Shown in pieces: positions 1-5,639 of a stretch of 5,639 nt of DNA (position 1 is the first letter of the stretch; each line of letters opens with the position of its first letter). Position numbers and translations under genes: made by a program. Under the pieces are notes generated by a model that was given only the letters and a program-made list of their open reading frames with translations, was not told the origin of the DNA and made no database searches. Source of the stretch: Bacteroidales bacterium. Its GTDB lineage: Bacteria > Bacteroidota > Bacteroidia > Bacteroidales > JAADJA01. The stretch lies in the NCBI GenBank assembly GCA_029934735.1, contig JAOZLR010000184.1, positions 1 through 5,639 of the forward strand, written 5' to 3'.

Positions 1-2
1 CA

Positions 3-137
3 GGAAAAGAGGAAGATTCAAAAGGGGCCGGAATCGGCTTTATCGAAATGGCCAGGAAATCATGTAAACCATTGGAATTTAACTTTCAGAAAATTGATAA
101 CAAATACTCATTTTTCACTATTAAAATATGCATTTAA
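3..137 (+). CDS. SiaB-family protein kinase, C-terminal fragment (5' end outside window)
   Basis: Only the last 44 codons are visible, open to the left edge and ending at TAA 135-137. The fragment contains GAGIGFIEMARKS, then a stretch around PLEFNF and the ending KYSFFTIKICI. This matches my recollection of the C-terminus of SiaB-like kinases (DUF6272), which have a GHKL/histidine-kinase-like ATPase fold. The GxGIGF stretch resembles the G2-type glycine box of that fold. Family knowledge: SiaB phosphorylates the small partner protein SiaC on a hydroxyl residue. The SiaC-family gene directly downstream strongly supports the call. The N-terminal part, including other ATP-binding boxes, cannot be assessed. 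The alternative forward frame ending at 201 is open too but gives an uncharacteristic protein. Confidence 0.72.
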   Translation, partial: GKEEDSKGAGIGFIEMARKSCKPLEFNFQKIDNKYSFFTIKICI

Positions 138-138
138 T

Positions 139-175
139 CTGAACGACTACGACGAAAGTAAATCCCTGAGTTCAG
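139..175. other. Small inverted repeat in the siaB-siaC gap
   Basis: CTGAAC at 139-144 is complementary to GTTCAG at 170-175, giving a 6-bp stem with a 25-nt loop just after the siaB-like stop codon. It has no T-tract, so it is not a convincing terminator. It lies in the 78-nt gap between the siaB-like and siaC-like genes, the longest gap inside the block. It might be an RNA processing or stability element, or chance. No convincing promoter was seen in this gap. Confidence 0.2.
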
Positions 176-215
176 CACCTTTATTGCAAGAGGACAAGTA
201 AGAAGAAGAGAAAAT

Positions 216-599
216 ATGGAAAATTTAGAAATAACAGCAACCAAGTCATCACCGGAAATAAAATTTGATGCCAGCAATTACACGCTCTCTATTGCAGGTG
301 AATCATATCCTGAAAATACATCACAATTTTACGAGCCAATTTATAAATGGGTTGACGATTGTATCGATACGCTTGGTGATAAGAAAATGACCCTGGATAT
401 TGAGTTGATTTACTTTAATTCCAGTAGCTCAAAGGTCTTGATGGATATCTTTGATACCCTGGAAGATGCCAGTGATGAAGGGAAAAATATCGTTGTCAAC
501 TGGATTTATGATGAAGAGAATGACTCTGCATTAGAATATGGAGAAGAATTTGCCGAGGATATGGAAGCGCTTACATTTAATCTTGTTGAAAAGCCTTAG
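216..599 (+). CDS. SiaC-family (DUF1987) regulatory phosphoprotein
   Basis: This 127-residue acidic cytosolic protein is about the usual length for the SiaC family. The family pattern is visible: an N-terminal stretch beginning ENLEITATKSSPEI, a central GESYPENTSQFYEPI segment, and the hallmark motif IYFNSSSSKVLMDIFDTLE at residues 65-83. Family knowledge: SiaC of Pseudomonas aeruginosa is phosphorylated by SiaB at a threonine (T68) and dephosphorylated by SiaA; unphosphorylated SiaC binds and activates the diguanylate cyclase SiaD. Here the expected threonine position in the N-T-S-S motif appears to be serine (S69 in N68-SSSS-K73), which should still accept phosphate. The ATG at 216 follows a purine-rich ribosome binding site (AAGAAGAG, about 203-210). 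The siaB-like gene lies upstream and the kinase gene starts 12 nt downstream, so this protein probably works in one pathway with the diguanylate cyclase at 3679-4638. Confidence 0.85.
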   Translation: MENLEITATKSSPEIKFDASNYTLSIAGESYPENTSQFYEPIYKWVDDCIDTLGDKKMTLDIELIYFNSSSSKVLMDIFDTLEDASDEGKNIVVNWIYDEENDSALEYGEEFAEDMEALTFNLVEKP

Positions 600-611
600 G
601 TAACAGTACTT

Positions 612-2768
612 ATGCTAAGTAGAGAAGAAAAATTTATAGAAGAGTTTGAGGCTCTTTTAAAAACCGAAAAAAAAAATGATTCAACGGGCAATGAATTCTA
701 TGAAATCAGTGAAAAGAAATTAAAAAAATTATTTAAAGGATATAAAAGAACCTACAAACAATTAACTAAAATTATACGAATTAGCGACAGGCAGCAGGAT
801 GAGCTAAACCATAAAAGTCAAAAAGTTAAATCGCTGTTAGATAATGCTGATCAGGGATTTTTGTCCTTTGGGCCTGACTATCTCATCGACGACGAGTACT
901 CACAGGAGTGTGTTAAATTGCTTGGTGAGGCTCTCAGTGGAAAAAATATTGCAGATATTCTTTACCCTGATAACGCTGCTAAGAATCTTTTTTTTAGAGA
1001 CACTCTTGAAAATGCGAGTAACGAACAAAGTGAGATGATCAGAGAGGTCATGCTTTCATTGTTACCCAAAGAGATTCTGCTAAACCGGAGAGCAATTAAA
1101 ATTGATTACAAATTTTTGACCGGTCAGCAATTTATGCTTGTCCTCACTAATATTACTAAAGAAAAAATTCTTGAACGGAAGATTCAACAGGAGCAGGAAA
1201 TCTTAAAAATGATTGTTGCTATTGTCCGTGATCCAACACAATTTTATGATCTCAAAGATGATTATCTGACCTATTCAGCCAATAAACTCTCTTTTATTAA
1301 TCAGAATCTTTCTTTTTCCAGCAATTTAAGCGAAATTTATCGTGATATTCATACCTTTAAGGGGAGCTTTGCCCAACTGCGAATGCAGGGCTGCGTCAAA
1401 GAATTACACGCTTTAGAAACAACCCTGTCAAATTTAAAAACTGGTGATGAGCATAGTAATGATGAACTGGTTCAGATTTTAGAACAAGTAGATTTTCATG
1501 TATGGATAGAAAAAGATTTAGATATTATACGAAAAATATTGGGAGAAGACTTTTTTGACAAACAGCATAAGCTCACTGTTGATGATGCCTTTATGTTTAA
1601 TATCGAAGAAAAAATAACTCACCTGCTGCATTCAGACAATCAACATGTAACAACCTATGAAAATATATTAAGTGAAATAAATAAAGCAAAAGGGGTTACC
1701 ATAAATAAGGCTCTTTCCAGTTATCCAAAACTCTGTTTGGATATAGCTGAGAGTCTGGGGAAGAACATATTTGAGTTTCAGGTGAGCGGCGGTGCTGATA
1801 TACTCATGCCGTTACATTTTAAACCCTTTTTTAAGTCGTTAATTCACCTCTTTAGGAATGCAATTGATCACGGTATTGAAGACATTGACACGAGGTTGGA
1901 AGCAGGTAAAAGTGAGCTTGGGGTGATCGCTTGTCATGTGGAAGATCATTCGGAATATATAAAAATAATTATTTCAGACGATGGTACAGGTATTAACATT
2001 GAGGCGCTCAAACAGAAAGCAGTAACAGCAAATATCTTTAGTCAGGAGCAACTTGCAAGGTTAACTGAAAAAGAAATATTGGCTCTTATCTTTCATGAAG
2101 GTTTGTCGACTAATGATGAGGTCAATGAGTTATCAGGGCGCGGCATTGGCATGAGTACTGTTAAAGCGGAGATCGAGAAATTATCTGGCAATATTGAAGT
2201 TGAAAGTCATTTAGGGAAAGGGACAACTGTCAGTTTAAAAATCCCAATTGCGATTTATGGCAACCTCATTAATATCGCGTCGAATAAGCAGGATAATATT
2301 ACAATTGAGTATATTTTGTCACCGATAGTAAATCGGGTAACGACCTATTTGCAAAGTGATATGAATATTAATATAAATAAAAAGGCAAAATTTTCCTATA
2401 CGCATATTGAAAAAGTTGCTGTGAAGCAATTCACTTCTTATATCCATATCAGCGGCTTGGTTGAGGTCTCTGTCTGTATGAGTTATGACCTCTTTTTACT
2501 GGATAAAATATTAGAGGAATTTAATCATGGAGAGACCATTGCAAAGGAAGAATTGTCAGCTTACAGAGAAAGTGTTTCCATGGAAGTTCTGAATATTATC
2601 GTTGGGAATGCACTCTTCAATCCCTATGATAAATCAATTTTGGAGATCACATCTCCTGTGATTACTGTCTTTGATGAATTATGCTCCCACGATATGAACG
2701 AAAAAATTGCGCATGTGATAGTTGATACTGAATTTGGTGAAATGCAGATACTGGTTGGACGATTTTAA
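612..2768 (+). CDS. Cytosolic CheA-like hybrid: PAS-like, HPt, HATPase and C-terminal CheX-like domain
   Basis: A 718-residue protein with no signal peptide or membrane segment. Residues about 30-75 are a charged, probably coiled-coil linker containing the SDRQQ element; about 75-185 form a PAS-like sensory region (LLDNADQGFLSFG). Residues about 200-315 are an HPt domain with H247 in HTFKGSF as the likely phosphorylated histidine. A CheA-type ATPase follows: N box HLFRNAIDHGIE (412-423), G1 box DDGTGI (456-461), F-box-like FHEGLST (494-500), G2 box SGRGIGMSTVK (508-518) and GKGTTV (535-540). Where CheA carries its CheW-like P5 domain, residues about 564-718 instead resemble a CheX phosphatase domain, with S654-x3-E658-x2-N661 and NIIVGNA. 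I infer autophosphorylation at H247 and transfer to the two receivers encoded immediately downstream, with the CheX-like part perhaps removing the phosphate. The ribosome binding site before ATG 612 is weak; the close spacing suggests coupling to siaC translation. Confidence 0.85.
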   Translation: MLSREEKFIEEFEALLKTEKKNDSTGNEFYEISEKKLKKLFKGYKRTYKQLTKIIRISDRQQDELNHKSQKVKSLLDNADQGFLSFGPDYLIDDEYSQECVKLLGEALSGKNIADILYPDNAAKNLFFRDTLENASNEQSEMIREVMLSLLPKEILLNRRAIKIDYKFLTGQQFMLVLTNITKEKILERKIQQEQEILKMIVAIVRDPTQFYDLKDDYLTYSANKLSFINQNLSFSSNLSEIYRDIHTFKGSFAQLRMQGCVKELHALETTLSNLKTGDEHSNDELVQILEQVDFHVWIEKDLDIIRKILGEDFFDKQHKLTVDDAFMFNIEEKITHLLHSDNQHVTTYENILSEINKAKGVTINKALSSYPKLCLDIAESLGKNIFEFQVSGGADILMPLHFKPFFKSLIHLFRNAIDHGIEDIDTRLEAGKSELGVIACHVEDHSEYIKIIISDDGTGINIEALKQKAVTANIFSQEQLARLTEKEILALIFHEGLSTNDEVNELSGRGIGMSTVKAEIEKLSGNIEVESHLGKGTTVSLKIPIAIYGNLINIASNKQDNITIEYILSPIVNRVTTYLQSDMNININKKAKFSYTHIEKVAVKQFTSYIHISGLVEVSVCMSYDLFLLDKILEEFNHGETIAKEELSAYRESVSMEVLNIIVGNALFNPYDKSILEITSPVITVFDELCSHDMNEKIAHVIVDTEFGEMQILVGRF

Positions 2769-2777
2769 GGGAATTTT

Positions 2778-3218
2778 ATGAGCAATGAAATAGATTTTGG
2801 ACACGACACTGATGCCAGGAAATTGAATATATTAATAGTTGATGATTCGCTGATAATGAGAAAAAACCTGGAAAGAAATCTGAAAATCCTTGGTCATGAA
2901 ATTATTGGTGAAGCTGAAGGTGGCCAGCAAAGTATTGATTTGTATCAAGAGTTACATCCTGATCTGGTTACAATGGATATCACCATGCAGGGCATGGATG
3001 GAATTACTGCCGTTAAAAAAATCAAAGAAATTGATGCTGAGACAAATATAATTATGGTTACTTCCCATGGGCAGGAAGCGATGGTCATGGACGCCCTGAA
3101 ATCAGGAGCTAAAGGCTATATGTTAAAACCGGTGACTCCCGATAAATTACGGGAAGCGATAGGCAGAATATTTCCTGAACTGGCGGGTACGGTTGAAGAA
3201 GAATTGATGGATGAATGA
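2778..3218 (+). CDS. CheY-like single-domain response regulator (first of tandem pair)
   Basis: A 146-residue stand-alone receiver without a DNA-binding or enzymatic output domain. The conserved residues are all present: acidic pair D22/D23 (ILIVDDS), phosphoacceptor D67 in TMDITM, T95-S96 in MVTSHGQ, and K117 in GYMLKP. It should accept phosphate from the HPt histidine of the kinase encoded just upstream and act by protein-protein contact. It has a short N-terminal extension (residues 1-14) and an acidic tail (EEELMDE) that the second receiver lacks in this form. Start codon ATG 2778 follows AAGGGA (2767-2772), which overlaps the kinase stop codon; the gap is 9 nt, indicating tight co-translation. 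It is about half identical to the receiver at 3239-3655. Confidence 0.93.
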   Translation: MSNEIDFGHDTDARKLNILIVDDSLIMRKNLERNLKILGHEIIGEAEGGQQSIDLYQELHPDLVTMDITMQGMDGITAVKKIKEIDAETNIIMVTSHGQEAMVMDALKSGAKGYMLKPVTPDKLREAIGRIFPELAGTVEEELMDE

Positions 3219-3238
3219 TATAAAGTGGTGGAATACAG

Positions 3239-3655
3239 ATGAAAGACCCTAACGTATTAAATTTCTTAGTTGTTGATGATTCACCAATGGCTATAAAAAA
3301 TATTACTCGCCAGATTGAACAGACAGGCCATAATGTCATTGGAAAGGCGACATCGGCTGCAGAGGCAATCAAAAAGTATAAGGAATTGAAACCAGATATG
3401 GTTACCATGGACATCACTATGCCAGAAATTGATGGTATTGTAGCCGTTAAAAATATAATATCCTTAGATAAAGATGCCGATATCATAATGGTCACCTCTC
3501 ATGGGCAGGAGAGCCTTGTTGCCCAGGCGTTGCTTGTCGGAGCTAAAGGGTATATCTTAAAACCGCTTAGTGGCGATAAATTATCTGAAACCATTGGTAT
3601 GATAAGAAATAATGATGAGCATGCAGCCACCGAGGATGTTATTGATTCGCTTTAA
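3239..3655 (+). CDS. CheY-like single-domain response regulator (second of tandem pair)
   Basis: A 138-residue stand-alone receiver with D13/D14 (VVDDS), phosphoacceptor D58 in TMDITMPEIDG, T86-S87 in MVTSHGQE and K108 in GYILKP, so it looks fully competent for phosphorylation. It has no output domain. By eye about 64 of 116 aligned residues match the preceding receiver, and the two genes keep nearly identical DNA around the C-terminal lysine motif (3105-3131 and 3539-3565, 25 of 27 bases), consistent with tandem duplication. A ribosome binding site-like GGTGGA lies before ATG 3239. One copy may drive output while the other serves as a phosphate sink, as in some chemotaxis systems; the sequence does not say which. 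Confidence 0.93.
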   Translation: MKDPNVLNFLVVDDSPMAIKNITRQIEQTGHNVIGKATSAAEAIKKYKELKPDMVTMDITMPEIDGIVAVKNIISLDKDADIIMVTSHGQESLVAQALLVGAKGYILKPLSGDKLSETIGMIRNNDEHAATEDVIDSL

Positions 3656-3678
3656 TGCTAATCACCTAAGCTAAAGGT

Positions 3679-4638
3679 ATGGATACTATCAAAAATGAAA
3701 CTCAGGCCCTTACTGATTTTATTACTATCGATATTTTAAACAATTCATCTTTGTTTGCTGTCTATATTATTGATCTGGAAACGTTTGAGGTTATTTTTAC
3801 TAACCAGTCAATGAAATCCATTATGGCTGATGAAAAAGCCAAAAATTGTTGGGAATCAATATACGCGCAAAGTGCCCCCTGTCACTGGTGTAAGGTGCAT
3901 GAATTATCAGCTGCAAATAGTAATGAATCAATTATTTACGAGCACTTTAATGAAGTAGCCAATAAGTGGTACCAGATTCAGGAGAAAATTCTGATCACTG
4001 AAAAAGGTGAGAGGATCTTAGTCTCTTTTGCCCTTGATATCAGTATGCAGAAAGAGGCGCAAAGCCAGCTTATTAATGCTCATGTGCAACTGAGCCATCA
4101 AACAAAGGCCTTAAAAGCAGCAGAAGAAGAATTAAAACAACAGGCAAACCACGATTATTTGACCGATCTGTATAATCGAAGATATTTTCAGCAGATATCT
4201 CAGGATTTAATCAATATTGCCAAAAGGGAAGCGATCAAGTTAAGTATTATTATGCTTGATATTGACAAGTTCAAAATGGTTAATGATACCTATGGTCATA
4301 GTGCAGGGGATCAGGTTCTCAAACATTTGGCTTTGGTATTAACAGAGCATACCCGTAAGAGTGATATTGTTGCCCGAATCGGTGGTGAAGAGTTTGCTGT
4401 TTTATTATTAAATTCGGATAAGAATAGTGCCGCGGTAATTGCCGAGAAGTTAAGAGAAACCGTTGACGGTCAGTCTGTTCCTATCGATGGTGAAACTCAT
4501 ATATCATTTACTGTCAGCTTAGGTGTTGCTTCGGTTGATGTTGAAAACGAAAGCAATATTGATACTGCCCTGAACAGGTCAGATACCGCATTATACAGAG
4601 CGAAAACCTCAGGTCGCAATAAGGTTATGGTTGAATAA
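3679..4638 (+). CDS. PAS-GGDEF diguanylate cyclase
   Basis: A 319-residue cytosolic protein predicted to make cyclic di-GMP from two GTP. Residues about 17-122 form a PAS-like sensor with cysteines C57, C68 and C71 (C-x10-C-x2-C). Residues about 123-157 are a helical, probably coiled-coil, linker (KALKAAEEELKQQANHD). The GGDEF domain spans about 158-319: DYLTDLYNRR, metal-binding D194/D196 region (MLDIDKFK), NDTYGHSAGD, the intact catalytic GGEEF at 235-239 and the closing ALYRAKTSGRN. An RxxD inhibitory site (R226-x2-D229) lies exactly five residues before GGEEF, so product inhibition is predicted. No EAL domain is present. Its context suggests control by the SiaC homologue, the receivers, or both. 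The start ATG 3679 is preceded by AAAGG, which lies unusually close; no better in-frame start exists because a stop occurs at 3667-3669. Confidence 0.93.
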   Translation: MDTIKNETQALTDFITIDILNNSSLFAVYIIDLETFEVIFTNQSMKSIMADEKAKNCWESIYAQSAPCHWCKVHELSAANSNESIIYEHFNEVANKWYQIQEKILITEKGERILVSFALDISMQKEAQSQLINAHVQLSHQTKALKAAEEELKQQANHDYLTDLYNRRYFQQISQDLINIAKREAIKLSIIMLDIDKFKMVNDTYGHSAGDQVLKHLALVLTEHTRKSDIVARIGGEEFAVLLLNSDKNSAAVIAEKLRETVDGQSVPIDGETHISFTVSLGVASVDVENESNIDTALNRSDTALYRAKTSGRNKVMVE

Positions 4639-4646
4639 CCTCCTAA

Positions 4647-4685
4647 CAGCAAGACTCTATGGCAAAAGTCTACGGTCTGTTGCTG
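4647..4685 (+). terminator. Possible weak stem-loop after the signalling operon
   Basis: CAGCAA at 4647-4652 can pair with TTGCTG at 4680-4685, and GAC 4653-4655 can continue with GTC 4675-4677 across a two-base bulge. It begins 8 nt after the diguanylate cyclase stop codon, where an operon terminator would be expected. No clear T-run follows, so it does not look like a strong intrinsic terminator. An alternative hairpin uses AGACT 4652-4656 and AGTCT 4667-4671. The rest of the gap to the permease gene (up to 4775) shows no promoter or RNA gene that I can support. Confidence 0.25.
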
Positions 4686-4775
4686 GAATCATAACATAGA
4701 TCTGTCTTTCCTTTTATTCTCTGGCACTACTCAATCGTACGGATGCAAAAAAATGTTTGAGTTTTTACCACAAAT

Positions 4776-5624
4776 ATGAAAAGCATAGCCATGCACAGAA
4801 ATATAAAGAAAGGCAATTCTTTTCAACACTTCCTGCACTCACCCTTTTTCGATATTGTACAGTTTGTTCTACTCATTACCATAATGTTCTGGTTTTTCAG
4901 CCATTCTGTAGAGGATATGGGATACCACTGGCAATGGTACCAAATACCACGTTTTCTCTATACTTGGGACGATGCTGGATTCGTTGCCGGTTCCCTTCTG
5001 AATGGCCTGGGGGTAACCATGAAAATATCAGCAATCAGTCTGATTTGCGCTTTTAGCATCGGTCTAATCACTGCGGTGCTCCGACTTTCAAATTCAATTC
5101 CCGGAAAAATTGTCTCACAATTGTACCTTGAAATAAGTCGTAACACGCCTCTTCTTATCCAGCTTTTTTTTCTCTATTTTGTTATGGGGCCCATTCTTGG
5201 CCTGGACAGATTCTGGGCAGCAGTACTGGCGCTCAGTCTTTTTGAAGGGGCTTACGCTTCTGAGATCTTTCGCGCAGGAATTGTTTCTGTGGAAAAAGGA
5301 CAATGGGAAGCCTCCCACAGTCTGGGATTAAGTTATAAGCATGCCTATCGATTAATTATTATTCCCCAGGCAATACGGCGGGTATTGCCACCCCTGGCAA
5401 GTCAGGCTATCTCTTTGATTAAAGATTCGGCACTTGTCAGTACCATTGCTGTCTATGATCTTACTATGGAAACTCAGTCTCTGATTTCCGAGACTTTTCT
5501 TACTTTTGAACTCTGGTTTACCGTGGCACTTATGTACCTTGTAATTACTGTAACCTTGTCATTTCTGGTATCTTATCTGGAAAAACGGATGGCATCACCA
5601 TACAGGTTGGATTTGTCTTTTTGA
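4776..5624 (+). CDS. Polar amino acid ABC transporter permease (HisM/GlnP family)
   Basis: A 282-residue inner membrane protein. After a basic N-terminus, hydrophobic segments lie at about 26-42, 79-103, 126-143, 146-165 and 245-268. The family signature is clear: YLEISRNTPLLIQLFFLYF (117-135) and the EAA loop that contacts the ATPase, with FRAGIVSVEKGQWEAS (165-180), HSLGL, then IIPQAIRRVLPPL (195-207) and LIKDSAL. It should form half of the membrane channel of a polar amino acid importer, together with a periplasmic binding protein and an ATPase that are not in this window; substrate cannot be deduced. The residue 43-66 stretch with WQWYQIPRFL is typical of the longer subgroup in this family. 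The start is uncertain: ATG 4776 lacks a good ribosome binding site, and M6 (4791) is an alternative. It follows a 137-nt gap, so it probably belongs to another transcription unit. Confidence 0.9.
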   Translation: MKSIAMHRNIKKGNSFQHFLHSPFFDIVQFVLLITIMFWFFSHSVEDMGYHWQWYQIPRFLYTWDDAGFVAGSLLNGLGVTMKISAISLICAFSIGLITAVLRLSNSIPGKIVSQLYLEISRNTPLLIQLFFLYFVMGPILGLDRFWAAVLALSLFEGAYASEIFRAGIVSVEKGQWEASHSLGLSYKHAYRLIIIPQAIRRVLPPLASQAISLIKDSALVSTIAVYDLTMETQSLISETFLTFELWFTVALMYLVITVTLSFLVSYLEKRMASPYRLDLSF

Positions 5625-5639
5625 TGGTAATGCAATAAG

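Noticed and set aside
1..201. Open forward frame from the left edge ending at TAA 199-201, in a different frame from the SiaB-like fragment
   Set aside because: Its translation has no recognisable motif, whereas the frame ending at 137 has the GAGIGFIEMARKS pattern expected directly before a siaC-like gene.
844..1038. Short forward open frame inside the kinase gene
   Set aside because: It lies wholly inside a well supported coding region in another frame and shows no family features.
3109..3495. Antisense open frame across the two receiver genes
   Set aside because: It is the complement of two strongly conserved receiver genes; its product has no recognisable domain.
3655..3669. Four-codon ATG-stop unit overlapping the stop of the second receiver (TAATG)
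   Set aside because: It is in frame with the diguanylate cyclase but stops before it; too short to distinguish from chance.
4753..4779. Eight-codon open frame (MFEFLPQI) whose stop overlaps the permease start as ATGA
   Set aside because: It could be a leader peptide for translational coupling, but it has no good ribosome binding site and no regulatory codon pattern.
4757..5056. Forward open frame overlapping the 5' part of the permease gene
   Set aside because: The permease frame has membrane segments and the EAA loop; this frame gives a composition without domain features.
4958..5318. Two antisense open frames within the permease gene
   Set aside because: They have no recognisable motifs and lie opposite a clearly conserved transporter gene.
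5624..5638. ATG overlapping the permease stop (TGATG) as a possible start of the next gene
   Set aside because: This frame reaches TAA after four codons, so the next gene must start beyond the window.
1..5639. CRISPR array, tRNA or rRNA gene, insertion sequence or phage element
   Set aside because: No regularly spaced repeats, cloverleaf-like segments, transposase motifs or terminal inverted repeats were seen; coding genes fill almost the entire window.

Overview
The window reads as a compact, one-directional bacterial signalling operon followed by the start of an unrelated transport locus. All supported genes are on the + strand. The DNA is AT-rich, most visibly in the large kinase gene. 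Domain types (SiaB/SiaC homologues, a large soluble CheA-like kinase, a PAS-GGDEF protein, a polar amino acid ABC permease) point to a Gram-negative environmental bacterium. A sulfate-reducer-like lineage (Desulfobacterota, former Deltaproteobacteria) is my best guess, but nothing here fixes the taxon.

Layout: 3-137 is the 3' end of a SiaB-family protein kinase gene, cut by the window edge. 216-599 encodes a SiaC-family (DUF1987) regulatory phosphoprotein. 612-2768 encodes a 718-residue cytosolic CheA-like histidine kinase with a PAS-like region, an internal HPt domain, a HATPase domain and a C-terminal CheX-like domain where CheA normally has its CheW-like domain. 2778-3218 and 3239-3655 encode two related single-domain CheY-like response regulators. 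3679-4638 encodes a PAS-GGDEF diguanylate cyclase with an intact active site and I-site. Gaps within the block are 9-23 nt from siaC onward and 78 nt between the siaB-like and siaC-like genes, so co-transcription is likely. After a 137-nt gap, 4776-5624 encodes a HisM/GlnP-type amino acid ABC transporter permease, probably a separate unit.

How the genes may work together: in Pseudomonas aeruginosa, SiaB phosphorylates SiaC, SiaA dephosphorylates it, and unphosphorylated SiaC activates the diguanylate cyclase SiaD. Here the SiaB/SiaC pair sits with a diguanylate cyclase but is interleaved with a complete His-Asp module: HPt and ATPase to phosphorylate, two receivers to accept phosphate, and a CheX-like domain to remove it. 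The inferred picture is two phospho-signalling inputs, one Ser/Thr-type and one His-Asp, converging on c-di-GMP synthesis. The kinase-CheX fusion is the most unusual single feature.
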